A stretch of 64,000 bases of DNA from Pseudobdellovibrionaceae bacterium (GCA_013359135.1 JABWCN010000003.1:1-64000), one strand, 5' to 3'; positions 45,924 to 55,528 are shown, counted from the first letter of the stretch. The notes: generated by a model from the letters alone, not told the origin. A program made the numbers and translations.

Positions 45924-47088
45924 CAAAAACTCCCAGTACTTCTAAGTGCATCTTTTTCCAGAGCTTAATATACTGATCGATATAGGGTTTGAATGACTTC
46001 TCAATTTGAATACCCCTAAAATTCAAGGGTTCCATAGATCTAGACAGCAACACTAAATCCATAAATTGCCCTTTATACTCAAGCATAGCTGGATACAAAG
46101 CTGATGGTAAAAAATTAATATCAAGTAATGTTTCTAAAGATTGTATGCTATCCATCGCCATCAGAATTTCTATGTAGGAAACACCGTAATCATGCAACTG
46201 TTGCATCAACGGTCTTAATCTTCCTGCCATACTGAAAAATGGTTCTGTGGCTGTGATTAATGCACAATATCCATCAGACTCACTCAAGTAACCATAAATA
46301 TCTACTTCTCCATTCTTGGCAGACAAAAGAAGATTAGGCTTATGAAAAGGGAAAAACTGATCAAAAGGATCACTAAAAGCATCATTAAACTTTCTCTGCA
46401 CATAGCTTGGAGCATGAATTATTTCAAACTCAAGATACTCACCACTTGGTTTAGGCCTAACCATTTTTAGCAACTTTGGCATAGGTATATTCGATTTTAT
46501 ATTTTTTCCCACAGTCTTAAAAATAGGACCTAATAACTCAGGAGCAACATCGACGGGAATTCGCTTAGAAAGCACATCCTTATTATGTTTTGCTAATAAA
46601 GTAAGGGTTTCGTAATTTGAAAGCCGATGAGCATTAGGAAAAATTCCTAAAGGTACATAGTTATTTTTTATAAAAACCATTTGAGGACCAAGAGTCAAAG
46701 TTCTTGTCGTTGCATAAATGGAATTCACTCGTTTTGTCGTCTCTAAAAGAAAATCTGACCCATAAGAGAGCATTTTTGAAGCCAGCCCATGATTCTGATA
46801 ATCAGGATGAACGACAAAGCCCTCAGCTCTGGCAATGCGATACAAATTATCAACCTCAAAAACAGCAGAGGCACATATGTTTTTCTTCAGATCATCGACA
46901 GCTACTAGCCACAGATTATTCTGATTTTTTATAATTTCTAGCATCACATTACGATCAGTGCCAAGAAGTAATGGGTAATTACTTCCATAGATAGTGAAAT
47001 ACAGAGTTAATAAATCTTGTACGTCTTTTTCTGTTGCTAATCGCATTGTAATCGACTCACTAAGTTTTATCACTTCGTCTTTTATCAT
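45913..47088 (-). CDS. GNAT-family N-acetyltransferase, possibly tandem
   Basis: A 391-residue protein. Residues about 12-165 form a GNAT domain: MRLATEKDVQDLLTLYF (start), IARAEGFVVHPDYQNHGLAS (V-x-P-x-x-x-x-x-G-L-A motif) and YATTRTLTLGPQMVFIKNNY. The second half (about 200-391) is a GNAT-like or partner domain with an EFEIIHAPSYVQ strand and GRLRPLMQQLHDYG. It overlaps MFS (ATGA) and LuxE genes. It probably acylates an amine in the Lux-like pathway. Acyl donor and acceptor are unknown. AAAGGA precedes the ATG. Confidence 0.7.
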   Translation of the reverse strand: MIKDEVIKLSESITMRLATEKDVQDLLTLYFTIYGSNYPLLLGTDRNVMLEIIKNQNNLWLVAVDDLKKNICASAVFEVDNLYRIARAEGFVVHPDYQNHGLASKMLSYGSDFLLETTKRVNSIYATTRTLTLGPQMVFIKNNYVPLGIFPNAHRLSNYETLTLLAKHNKDVLSKRIPVDVAPELLGPIFKTVGKNIKSNIPMPKLLKMVRPKPSGEYLEFEIIHAPSYVQRKFNDAFSDPFDQFFPFHKPNLLLSAKNGEVDIYGYLSESDGYCALITATEPFFSMAGRLRPLMQQLHDYGVSYIEILMAMDSIQSLETLLDINFLPSALYPAMLEYKGQFMDLVLLSRSMEPLNFRGIQIEKSFKPYIDQYIKLWKKMHLEVLGVFDEK

Positions 47089-48308
47089 TGAAATAGATCC
47101 TTTCCTAATTTTTTAAAAGGATATACCGAAACCACAACAAGTGCTAATAATACTAGGGAGCTCATACGACTTAGTATGATCACACTCATATATTTTTGTA
47201 ATAACGCGAGAAGGCTCAAAGACACTGGCACACTAGCTGTACTAATAAGATTCACAACACTCATAATATTGGGAACATCTGTTTTTAAAGGATGCTCCTG
47301 GAACAAATGTACAATCAAAACATTAACTAAACCAAGAGTAACTCCCATTAACAAAAGACATATCAATATAAAAATTAAACTTGCTTGAAAATGAAATAAT
47401 ACAAATATCAAAGAGAAAAAAAGAAGAAAAAACCAGACCCAAAATAACTCGCGTCGATGAATACTGACTAAACTTAGAAACAAACCACCAAAAACAACAC
47501 CCAATCCAAAAAATAACTCCATATATGCAAGAACATTAAATGATTTACTAAATAAATTTTTAGCTAGTACTGGCATTAAAACTTGAATAGGACTTAAAAA
47601 AAGATTCATAAACAGAAACAACAACAACATCACTGCTATCAATTTATTTCTACTTAATGACTCCCAAATAGGAACCGAATGAAAAGATGACGAAGAACTT
47701 GAATGATTACTTTTTTTATCCATACTTCCTAGTTGCGAAACTCGAAAAAGCTTTCTGGCAAAAAAACTTGAAACAGCATAGCAAATAAAATTGATTACAA
47801 AAAGCCCCTTAAGACCAAACTGATTAAATAAAACTAAGCCTAACAATGGACCAATAACTGTTGTCAAAGAAGACACTGTCGTTAATCTTGCAGTTAATGT
47901 TTGGACTCTCTCTTCATCTTCAACTTCTAATGGAAGTGTCAAAATAGCTGGGTTAAAAAAAGCTGAAAAAACATTTACTGAAAAAATTAACCCCAGTAGC
48001 ATATACAAACTAGAATCATGCTTTAATTCATTTTCAAAATAAAAAAAACTAATAATAAATAAAAAGGCTCTTGCTAAATCACTGTAATATACAGTTTTAA
48101 TAGCTGTCCATTGCTGAATAACCCTTCCTGAATAACCACTCAAAAGTAAATGGGGTAAGCCTCCGATAACAAGATACCACGTCAACCACGATTCTCCAAA
48201 CTGGGTTGTGATGTACCAAATTAACCCCAAGCTCGTTATCTTGTCTGACAACTGAGCCAAAAGTTGACTAATTAACATAAACCATTCGTATCTATTCTTG
48301 GACATCAT
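47085..48308 (-). CDS. MFS transporter
   Basis: A 407-residue major facilitator with 12 hydrophobic helices and a short Ser-rich cytoplasmic loop near the middle (NHSSSSSSF). The N-half contains SGYSGRVIQQWTAIK, the loop 2-3 motif of the MFS_1/MFS_3 exporter type. It is the first gene of the Lux-like operon and its stop overlaps the GNAT start, so it probably exports the product of the pathway. Divergent from lipB with about 100 bases between them. Substrate is unknown. Confidence 0.82.
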   Translation of the reverse strand: MMSKNRYEWFMLISQLLAQLSDKITSLGLIWYITTQFGESWLTWYLVIGGLPHLLLSGYSGRVIQQWTAIKTVYYSDLARAFLFIISFFYFENELKHDSSLYMLLGLIFSVNVFSAFFNPAILTLPLEVEDEERVQTLTARLTTVSSLTTVIGPLLGLVLFNQFGLKGLFVINFICYAVSSFFARKLFRVSQLGSMDKKSNHSSSSSSFHSVPIWESLSRNKLIAVMLLLFLFMNLFLSPIQVLMPVLAKNLFSKSFNVLAYMELFFGLGVVFGGLFLSLVSIHRRELFWVWFFLLFFSLIFVLFHFQASLIFILICLLLMGVTLGLVNVLIVHLFQEHPLKTDVPNIMSVVNLISTASVPVSLSLLALLQKYMSVIILSRMSSLVLLALVVVSVYPFKKLGKDLFQ

Positions 48309-48409
48309 AAAATGACCCTACCCCAAAGTACCAGTTTAATAAAATGTACTCAAATTGCTCACTATTTTTTTCATTTACTTCCTCAATCAAACTGATAGAT
48401 TAAAAAGCC

Positions 48410-49075
48410 ATGACTGAATTAATTTTTTTTAACATGGGCTTAGTTGACTATTCTGTTGCTCTTGACAAGCAACTAGAACTAGTCGAACAAGTTCACTTAA
48501 ATCCTAAAAAAGAATACATCATTTTATGCAAGCACCCTGAGGTTGTCACTCTTGGACGCTCAAGTAAAGAAAATGACTTATTTGCATGGGACGGTAATGT
48601 CCTTGAAGTTTCTCGAGGGGGACGAGCCACTTACCACGGCCCTAGTCAAATAGTCATTTATCCAATTGTTAATTTAAAAAACTCTCACTCCTTGTTTGGA
48701 GCTCAAGATGTAACTGGTTTTCTACGTACTCTTGAAAATTCACTGATTGACTTCCTAAAACTCTATGAAATCAACGCTCAAGGAAAGTCCATACAGAAAA
48801 ATAAAACTGCTGAAAAAGAAGAAACAGGTGTTTGGATTGGTTCGAAAAAAATAGCATCTTTGGGAATTGCCGTTAAAAAATGGGTCACTTACCATGGAGC
48901 AGCCATCAATATACATAATGATCCAATGGCCTACCGAGGTATGAATCCCTGTGGTTTTAGTAATCAAATAATGACAAGTCTTGAAAGCATGGTTAATCAT
49001 TCCTTAGATGAATCACAGATTACCAACCAACTTCAAGCCATTTTATCCAAAAAGTTTTGTAAAGAGACAACTTAG
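48410..49075 (+). CDS. lipB: Lipoyl(octanoyl) transferase
   Basis: A 221-residue LipB. Key parts: ILCKHPEVVTLGRSS, SRGGRATYHGPSQIV (RGG at 69-71; the usual HGPGQ is HGPSQ), KKIASLGIAVKKWVTYHG with K147, and MNPCGF with the catalytic acyl-accepting Cys181. It transfers octanoyl from ACP to lipoate-dependent enzyme domains. Length is normal. It stands alone, divergent from the Lux-like operon; sharing acyl-ACP with that pathway is only a positional thought. Cytoplasmic. Confidence 0.93.
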   Translation: MTELIFFNMGLVDYSVALDKQLELVEQVHLNPKKEYIILCKHPEVVTLGRSSKENDLFAWDGNVLEVSRGGRATYHGPSQIVIYPIVNLKNSHSLFGAQDVTGFLRTLENSLIDFLKLYEINAQGKSIQKNKTAEKEETGVWIGSKKIASLGIAVKKWVTYHGAAINIHNDPMAYRGMNPCGFSNQIMTSLESMVNHSLDESQITNQLQAILSKKFCKETT

Positions 49076-49147
49076 AGTTTATCTCTTTACAATTAAGCCA
49101 TAAAAGGTTTTTTATATAAGCTCTTAAACTAGAAAAGTCGTTCTAAT

Positions 49148-49834
49148 CTAGTTTACAAATAAGTAAGGACGATATAACTCACATCGATCTTTTCTTGTAT
49201 AAACTTTATTAGAACTACTACGAGAACCTCTATAATTTCCTTTGACCTCTTGTGTTCCTGTTTTTAAAAATTGGACACTTACTAATTGATCTATCGTATG
49301 ATAATAATACTCAACATGCTGTTCACCTTTGGCTAGAACATTTCGCATCTCACACTTTTCCCGAGGTTGACTGCCATTTGAGCCAGAAACCACAAAACAC
49401 ACTTGGGTTAAAATATTCTCAGCACAAGACTCATTACCACTATAAGCTTCAGAGTTTCGCATATCAACTCTAGACCCTAATAAGAAATCAAAAGGCTGTC
49501 CTGATTCATCTGCTGCCAGTAGAAGTTCTCCATTCTCTGGAAACTGTTTACCCTTAGGTAAATTAAGTTCTAACTTAACCAAAGTTAATTTTTTACTAAT
49601 TATTAACTGAATCATTCTCTCTGACGAAGCTTCGATCTTCATATCATAACCACCTGCTGGAATAGTGGTGCCAAACTCTTGATTTAAACATCCCAAAGAG
49701 TCATTTTGACAAGACTCATTTACCGTTTTATTGACACCCAAATCTTCTTTCAAAAAAAGATTACCCTCAACTGGATCACAGCCACATAAATAAAAAGAAC
49801 ACATAACTAACAAACTTATAAGTAAAGATTTCAA
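49148..49834 (-). CDS. Unrecognised lipoprotein
   Basis: A 228-residue exported protein with a signal peptide and lipobox LCGCDP (Cys19), likely lipid-anchored. The mature part is beta-rich with several Cys (ESCQNDSLGCLN, ESCAENILTQVCFVV), so disulfides are likely in the periplasm. The start is a TTG preceded by GGGGG. No family recognised. It converges on lipB, with the two ends 72 bases apart. Confidence 0.6.
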   Translation of the reverse strand: MKSLLISLLVMCSFYLCGCDPVEGNLFLKEDLGVNKTVNESCQNDSLGCLNQEFGTTIPAGGYDMKIEASSERMIQLIISKKLTLVKLELNLPKGKQFPENGELLLAADESGQPFDFLLGSRVDMRNSEAYSGNESCAENILTQVCFVVSGSNGSQPREKCEMRNVLAKGEQHVEYYYHTIDQLVSVQFLKTGTQEVKGNYRGSRSSSNKVYTRKDRCELYRPYLFVN

Positions 49835-50044
49835 TTTGCACCCCCAATACCCTCAATACAAATAAAATGCCAGTCAAAAAAAGTCACTTTGACATCACCT
49901 TTCAATCAGAAGCTTTTGAATTTACAAATTAATCTTCAATTTGTACTCTTATTGTACAGACTTAGATAAATTATATTTGATTTATAAGTTATAGAATCTC
50001 ATTTTTATTTGCAGTAGATAACACTTATTATAAAAGGACAAAAC

Positions 50045-51052
50045 ATGCTTTCTAATGGAAAACAACTTTCACAAGTGTCTTACCTATTGAAAATTTTATT
50101 TTTATTATCATTCTCTAGTTTTTACTCTTTTGCAGAAGAAGCTCAGGAACAAAAAATAAAACCTACAGAGTCTGTTAACAGTAACACCAGTCCTCTAATT
50201 AGTTATGACACGGGTTATCTAGTTAAGGAATCTCTTATAAACCTTAGTTTTTTTCACTATGATCTAACAAGGCAATTATTCATTCCCACTCAAACTCTTA
50301 ATAGTAAGAAATTCTCACCAAATAACTCTGCTCTTTTGAATGAAATGACAGACAAACTAGAGAAATATGTTTTAAATGAAAAAAATGGCAAATTGAGTCA
50401 ATGTACGAACAATCAATGCAGCAATCAATTCTTACAACTTAATGGTGTTACAGAAAGAGAAATGGCCAATGAGGTCATAGTTTCTTCTTTTTGTTTTGGC
50501 ACAGATCCATTTATTGAAGCTTCAAAAGTAAGACAAGAATCAAAGTTTGATATCCGTTCTGTGTCTCCAACCGGAGCGATTGGACTAACTCAAATCACAG
50601 GCATCGGCCTTAAAGAGATATTGGATCAATTCGGTCATAGAGGGGCTAAATATTCTTCACTTGAACTTAAAAATTTCATATTTGAAGCCATAGATTGTTA
50701 CACCGGCGAACAAAAAGATAAAGTCATGGCAAACTTTCCAGCAATTAATACTTTTGTAAGTGGCCAAAGAAGATCTTTGGAGTACACAGCAGATACCATA
50801 GCTAATTTGAAAAGATGGATCTCCGTTAAACCAAATCAGACAACTGAAGAAAGAGCTATTTTAGTAAAAAGACAATTAATACTGGGTCAAACTTTATTGA
50901 AAATATACTTAGCTTTTTCTTATGGTACATCAACAAATAAGCAAACTTTTTTTGTTTATGAACGTGCTCTCCGGATGTTTAATGGCGATAGGATAAAAGT
51001 TAAATATGCTAAAGAAGTCTTAAAAAAATCTATTTTCCTAAACCCCCTATAA
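50045..51052 (+). CDS. Exported lytic-transglycosylase-like (SLT) protein
   Basis: A 335-residue protein with a signal peptide (cleaved near YSFAEE, residue 30). The SLT/goose-lysozyme-like core is VRQESKFDIRSVSPTGAIGL, with catalytic Glu at 165 and the GAIGLTQI motif (177-184). A disulfide is possible between C120 and C125. SLT enzymes cut peptidoglycan glycan strands without hydrolysis. AAAGGA precedes the ATG. A role in wall remodelling or prey lysis is inferred from the location outside the cytoplasm, not shown. Confidence 0.75.
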   Translation: MLSNGKQLSQVSYLLKILFLLSFSSFYSFAEEAQEQKIKPTESVNSNTSPLISYDTGYLVKESLINLSFFHYDLTRQLFIPTQTLNSKKFSPNNSALLNEMTDKLEKYVLNEKNGKLSQCTNNQCSNQFLQLNGVTEREMANEVIVSSFCFGTDPFIEASKVRQESKFDIRSVSPTGAIGLTQITGIGLKEILDQFGHRGAKYSSLELKNFIFEAIDCYTGEQKDKVMANFPAINTFVSGQRRSLEYTADTIANLKRWISVKPNQTTEERAILVKRQLILGQTLLKIYLAFSYGTSTNKQTFFVYERALRMFNGDRIKVKYAKEVLKKSIFLNPL

Positions 51053-51157
51053 CTCCAGGGTTGAAAGGGATTAGCTTTTAAAAGAGCTTTATTTAAATTG
51101 TCTTAAATTGGTATTTTAAAATCCAAAACTGGCTGCAAATTTGAATATAAATATTAT

Positions 51158-51772
51158 ATGGTATTTATAAAAAAACAGTTTATTTTTATAATCTGTAGAT
51201 ATTCTAATATCTTAAAACTATTCCTCTGGCTTAACATTTTATTTTCATCAATTGGCTTTGCGCAGAACTTGTCTACAGGTGAAAACAGTCAAAACAGTCA
51301 AGAGGTTCCCTGTATCTATTTGAATGATTCTGAAAACAATTCCTCAACAAACTTTAATTTAGTGAATTACAGCTTAAATCGTGCTCTAAAAACAGGACAA
51401 AACTATACCTTAATCATAGATGTCAAATTAGCTTTATGTCGAAGAACACAACGAAGTCTTACATTAGAAAAAAAACTAATTCAAAATAGTCCACTTATCC
51501 CATTTGGATCCTCAAAAAAAGAAGATTTTTTATTAGTTAAAGATTCTCAAGGTAATATTTTAGATCAAATCAAGCCCAGCAAAGTCAGCCCTTCAGAGCA
51601 GCGCTACATTTTACATATAGATACAAGTAAACTCAACAGGGACTTGTACACTGGAACTAAATGGTTAGTTTTTACTTACACTCATGGCAAGTTACAAAAA
51701 AATAACACCAGTCCTCAAGATCAAAAGGAACGCTGGTCTTCTTATCGTTTTCACTTTAATGATTTCTTATAA
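51158..51772 (+). CDS. Unrecognised exported protein
   Basis: A 204-residue protein with a hydrophobic N-terminal segment (about 10-45, ending GFAQN), consistent with secretion. The mature part is polar and Lys/Ser-rich, with YTLIIDVKLALCRRTQRSL as its most ordered segment. No family recognised. The ATG lacks a clear ribosome site. It converges on the papain-like gene with a six-base overlap. Confidence 0.5.
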   Translation: MVFIKKQFIFIICRYSNILKLFLWLNILFSSIGFAQNLSTGENSQNSQEVPCIYLNDSENNSSTNFNLVNYSLNRALKTGQNYTLIIDVKLALCRRTQRSLTLEKKLIQNSPLIPFGSSKKEDFLLVKDSQGNILDQIKPSKVSPSEQRYILHIDTSKLNRDLYTGTKWLVFTYTHGKLQKNNTSPQDQKERWSSYRFHFNDFL

Positions 51773-52810
51773 TGGTGCTAAAAAATCAATGGAGTGTAAA
51801 CTCTTTGATATCCACTTCTCATCTATCCAAAGAAAACCATCATCACACTTTGAAACTTTGTTTGAATATTTAGATTTTCCTTCTTTATCATAGCAAGAAC
51901 CCCATGAGTTTTTAATGATCAAATGACAGGAATCACCTATTCTGTTCATACCAACAACTGAAACAGCATGAAGAGATCCACTTAGAAATCTAGGATTTTT
52001 ACTAATTAAAAAATCGAGATAGAAATTTAATGCTGTTGGCTGATCTTGCTCAAGTCTTTCTTTTATTTTATTAACAATAATCTGCGGATCTTCTAAAAAA
52101 ATATCTTTGTAGCTTCCATTAACTTTAAGTCTTATATTCCTGCCTAGCTCCCACTTAAAAACACTGATCGTGTTCACAGCGTTAATGAACCGCTCAGACG
52201 GCGAACAAAACAAATCAATAAAATGAATGCCAAGATTAATAGGATTACTATTTTTAAATAAAAAATACCACTGTTCTAAGCTAATTCTTGAGAAAAAATC
52301 ATTAGATTCTATAAACTTTTTAAGAGCTTCATCAAAAAGAATAAATGATTGTGATTTCTTAGCTTGATTAAAAGCTTTTTGCAAAAAGAATAGTTCTTCT
52401 AACAACTCTTTATTTGTTCTGAAGTCTGTATTATTTCTTCTGGTTATTTTTTTTTCTAAAGTGTCAAAACAAATTCCCTTATTGAAAATACCAAACATTG
52501 AGTTATACGGTGCTAAAGCCAAACTAACTCCATCTTTAACGTCACCTCCGTCATTAGAGTTGTAGGGCAGCTGATCATTAGCTAAATTCAAAAGTGCTAT
52601 ATGTAATGGTGAAATTTTTTTCCCAATCAAAGTCTGTTGAAATTGAAAATTAATTAAATCAGCTGCCGTGTATGCATAACACCAATTTTGACTTTTTTGT
52701 TCATGTCTTTCTGTAAAAAACTTACGCAAATCCTTATCTAGACACTCTCTACTAAATAAAGTAGATGAAAAAATATAAATAAAAAAGAACGACTTTATTC
52801 CTTTTGTCAT
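51767..52810 (-). CDS. Exported papain-like (C1) cysteine peptidase
   Basis: A 347-residue C1-family protein. Signal segment about residues 7-19. The active-site motif is SQNWCYAYTAADL (Cys44), then GSLHAVSVVGM (His) and LIIKNSWGSCYD (Asn), in the papain order, near the C-terminus. The ATG at 52810 is used over an in-frame GTG five codons upstream. Cys-rich end suggests disulfides. A secreted protease is the direct reading; a nearby inhibitor or partner was not seen. Confidence 0.75.
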   Translation of the reverse strand: MTKGIKSFFFIYIFSSTLFSRECLDKDLRKFFTERHEQKSQNWCYAYTAADLINFQFQQTLIGKKISPLHIALLNLANDQLPYNSNDGGDVKDGVSLALAPYNSMFGIFNKGICFDTLEKKITRRNNTDFRTNKELLEELFFLQKAFNQAKKSQSFILFDEALKKFIESNDFFSRISLEQWYFLFKNSNPINLGIHFIDLFCSPSERFINAVNTISVFKWELGRNIRLKVNGSYKDIFLEDPQIIVNKIKERLEQDQPTALNFYLDFLISKNPRFLSGSLHAVSVVGMNRIGDSCHLIIKNSWGSCYDKEGKSKYSNKVSKCDDGFLWIDEKWISKSLHSIDFLAPL

Positions 52811-52909
52811 AGCAATTGATAACACAAGAAAACAAAATTTTATAGTGGCATGTAATTTTCACTGTCTAGCTTCTATTCATCTTCTAACAAGCGCTATATC
52901 TAAATAAAC

Positions 52910-54127
52910 TCAAGAAGAGCTTCTGGATGAATAATAATTCCAAAAGTGGGGTAAAAGTAATACCGTCACAAGGATCGTAAAAACACAAATAATTCCACCT
53001 GACCACAAACTTATAGACACAGAATATTTGGACGCCATCCATCCGGCCCTGGCGTTACCAATAAGGGGACCAGACATATATGAAACCATCTCTATACCTG
53101 ACATCCGACCTCGAATAGAATTGGGAATTGATTGATTCCAAATAGTTTGTCGAAAAAGTCCACTCACCATATCTGCAGCACCAGCCATCGCCAAAAATAG
53201 TATTGTTAACCAAAAGCTCTCGGAAAAACCAACGGCTATAATAAAAACTCCCCAAAAAAGAGCAGCTAAAATCACAGCACGACCTTGCCATTTTACTTGA
53301 TTAGTCCAACCACTAAAAATAGTCATAATTAAAGCTCCCAGTGCCATAGCAGAAAATAAATAACCGGCGGCTTGTGCTCCACCAAATTTTTCAGACATTG
53401 CTGGGTAAAGAGCTACTGGAAACGCAAAAACCATCGCAACAATATCTATGACATATGTCCCGACCAATTCTGGTTTAGAAAGAGCAAATCTCAACCCCTC
53501 TAAAGCACTCTGAAGAGTGGAGCTCTCAGATTTTTCAGGATCAGGACTTCTTCTTATCTGAATAAGAAATAAAATTGCCACAATAAAAGTTGCAAGATCA
53601 ATAAGGTAAGTCACCTTCACACCAAACATCGAAATAATAATACCACCTATAGCAGGACCTGTGATAGCTCCAACTGAGTATCTAAAACTCCCTAAAGCAC
53701 CAATTGATGGATAATCCTCTGTCATAACCATCTTTTGTGTCATAGCCTCCATCGCCGGACGATGAAATCCAAGAACAGCCTGAAGTAAGGCAACAAGTAT
53801 AAAAATGACTATTACTGAGGGTTCTGGCATAAAAGCATTCACGCCAAGTAACATCGTAACCACCGCCATTAGAATTTCGGAAACAAGAATTAATTTTTTT
53901 CTATTAATCCGGTCAGCAATGGCACCTCCCACAATTCCAAAAATAAGAATGGGAACCAATTGTACTATTCCAAGAACTCCAACATACCAATTATCTTTTG
54001 TTAATTGATAGATCTGATAGGGAACAGCAACATAACTCATCATACTCCCCATAAAAGAAATAAATTGACCAAAATATAAATTTCTAAAGTCTGGATACTT
54101 TTTAAGTGGAGATAAATTAATTAGCAT
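52910..54127 (-). CDS. MFS exporter (EntS-like, MFS_3)
   Basis: A 405-residue 12-helix major facilitator of the EntS/MFS_3 type. The loop 2-3 motif is GGAIADRINRKKLILVSEI; ALGSFRYSVGAITGPAIGG and RGRMSGIEMVSYMSGPLIG are also typical. EntS relatives export siderophores and drugs. No siderophore genes are close by. It lies 14 bases downstream of a tRNA gene on the same strand. Substrate is unknown. Confidence 0.82.
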   Translation of the reverse strand: MLINLSPLKKYPDFRNLYFGQFISFMGSMMSYVAVPYQIYQLTKDNWYVGVLGIVQLVPILIFGIVGGAIADRINRKKLILVSEILMAVVTMLLGVNAFMPEPSVIVIFILVALLQAVLGFHRPAMEAMTQKMVMTEDYPSIGALGSFRYSVGAITGPAIGGIIISMFGVKVTYLIDLATFIVAILFLIQIRRSPDPEKSESSTLQSALEGLRFALSKPELVGTYVIDIVAMVFAFPVALYPAMSEKFGGAQAAGYLFSAMALGALIMTIFSGWTNQVKWQGRAVILAALFWGVFIIAVGFSESFWLTILFLAMAGAADMVSGLFRQTIWNQSIPNSIRGRMSGIEMVSYMSGPLIGNARAGWMASKYSVSISLWSGGIICVFTILVTVLLLPHFWNYYSSRSSS

Positions 54128-54141
54128 GAAACACCATAAGA

Positions 54142-54217
54142 TGGTGTCCTCACCCCGACTTGAACAGGGATCGACCGTTTAGGAAACGGTAGCTCTATCC
54201 TGTTGAGCTATGAGGAC
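54142..54217 (-). tRNA. tRNA-Arg (anticodon CCU)
   Basis: Cloverleaf on the minus strand: acceptor GTCCTCA/TGAGGAC, D arm GCTC...GAGC, anticodon stem ACCGT/ACGGT with loop TTCCTAA (anticodon CCT at 54181-54183), T arm CCCTG TTCAAGT CGGGG, discriminator A and encoded CCA at 54142-54144. It reads AGG arginine codons. Present between MFS and the coiled-coil gene. Confidence 0.92.
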
Positions 54218-54235
54218 ACTTGTTTTGAATTAAAC

Positions 54236-55528
54236 TTACCCCTTTATAGATCGGTTTTTAAAAGATTGCAACTTCGGAATGGTAATGAAAATATAATCTC
54301 CGCTTCTTTCCCTGGCAACACCCTCGCTAATTATAGGCACTTCAAACGGAAACTCTTCACGTAAAGACTGATTGGAGTGTGTAGATAGTTTTTTCCCACT
54401 ATCTGGATCTATAAAAGTCTCATTAAACTTTCGTTGAGTACTAATAGAGGCTTTGTCCTTATGTATAATCACATTTATGTTATCTTTCTCATGCTCTGGA
54501 ACATAAGCTCTGAGAACATAGAAATGGCGATCCTCGCTCAAATCACTGCCTCGATCAATAACTTTATAGAATGGATCTTCTTCTTTTCCATCATATTTAG
54601 ATGACTGTTTTAAAAATTGTCTAAACTCTTCCGCTAAAGCCTTAGCATGATTTTGTGACTGAATTTGTAATGATAACTTATTATTTACGTCATTTTTCTG
54701 ATATGTTGATTCAAAATGCTGCCGCTGTTGAGTCATTTGTTTCTCGTACTCACCTTTATTTGTGGTGATGAGATTCCTATACTCTGCCTCTTGTCTGTCT
54801 TTTCGAGACTCCCATTGCTTATTCTTTTTTTCAAATTCTCGCTTTGAATCTGTTTCTAGCCTGGCCTCTCTTTTTTCGTTCTGCATTTTTGCTTCAGTAA
54901 TTTTCTTTTCTCCAAAATCAGTTGTACTTTTCAAATCCTTTTCATTATTCTCACGAACTTGCGAAAGCGCTACTTTACCCTTGCTTTTTTCATGATCTAC
55001 TTCTGTCTGATTTTGCTTCATTAACTCATTCAGAGAATTTTCTTTGCCTTCTTTCAATTTTTTCATTTGCTGCTTATAACGTTCAACAAGTTCACCATAT
55101 TCTTTTTCACTGAGTTGTTTTTTTTGGTTCACTCGTTGCTGAAATTTAGATTCCACTTCATTAGTTTTTTTATCATAGTCAGCTTCTATCTCTTTAAGTT
55201 GTTCATTTTTATTTTGCTGGAACTCCCTAACCTTGCTAGTATATAAGTTTTCAGTTTCCTTAAGCCCCTGATGACTTTTCTCTATAACTTTTTTTCTTTT
55301 CTCTGAGAACTCTTCTATTTGTTGACTCTGAGTTTTTTGAATATGATTAACAGCAGCTTCCTGATTGGATATTAAATTTTCCTTTTTATCATCATAATGT
55401 GTTTTTAAACTTTCAATTTCCTTTTCTTTTGAAGCCACCAAATTTTTCTTTTTTTCTTGGTACTCTTCCTGAACTCGCATGAGTTCATTTTGATAATTTT
55501 TTCTTTCTTTATTGATTTCAATGGCCAT
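54236..55528 (-). CDS. Long coiled-coil protein with C-terminal Hsp20/alpha-crystallin-like domain
   Basis: A 430-residue cytoplasmic protein. Residues 1 to about 300 are one Lys/Glu/Gln-rich coiled coil (EEYQEKKKNLVASKEKEIES and similar heptads). Residues about 325-430 look like an alpha-crystallin fold: FYVLRAYVPEHEKDNINVI, KASISTQRKFNE, EEFPFEVPIISEG and the last strand YIFITIPKL. No membrane segment. A fusion of a rod to a small-heat-shock-type domain is unusual; the domain call is moderate. Function is unknown; scaffold or chaperone are options. Confidence 0.6.
   Translation of the reverse strand: MAIEINKERKNYQNELMRVQEEYQEKKKNLVASKEKEIESLKTHYDDKKENLISNQEAAVNHIQKTQSQQIEEFSEKRKKVIEKSHQGLKETENLYTSKVREFQQNKNEQLKEIEADYDKKTNEVESKFQQRVNQKKQLSEKEYGELVERYKQQMKKLKEGKENSLNELMKQNQTEVDHEKSKGKVALSQVRENNEKDLKSTTDFGEKKITEAKMQNEKREARLETDSKREFEKKNKQWESRKDRQEAEYRNLITTNKGEYEKQMTQQRQHFESTYQKNDVNNKLSLQIQSQNHAKALAEEFRQFLKQSSKYDGKEEDPFYKVIDRGSDLSEDRHFYVLRAYVPEHEKDNINVIIHKDKASISTQRKFNETFIDPDSGKKLSTHSNQSLREEFPFEVPIISEGVARERSGDYIFITIPKLQSFKNRSIKG

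Noticed and set aside
40948-48308. Bioluminescence (lux) operon
   Set aside because: LuxC and LuxE relatives are present but no luxA, luxB or luxD-like frame was found, so light production is not supported.
49126-49154. Inverted repeat AAACTAGA/TCTAGTTT between lipB and the lipoprotein
   Set aside because: It is AT-rich with a long loop and a weak T-run and overlaps a stop codon, so it is too weak to call a terminator.
54142-54217. tRNA-Arg as a prophage or island attachment site
   Set aside because: No integrase gene and no repeated tRNA 3' end was seen nearby.
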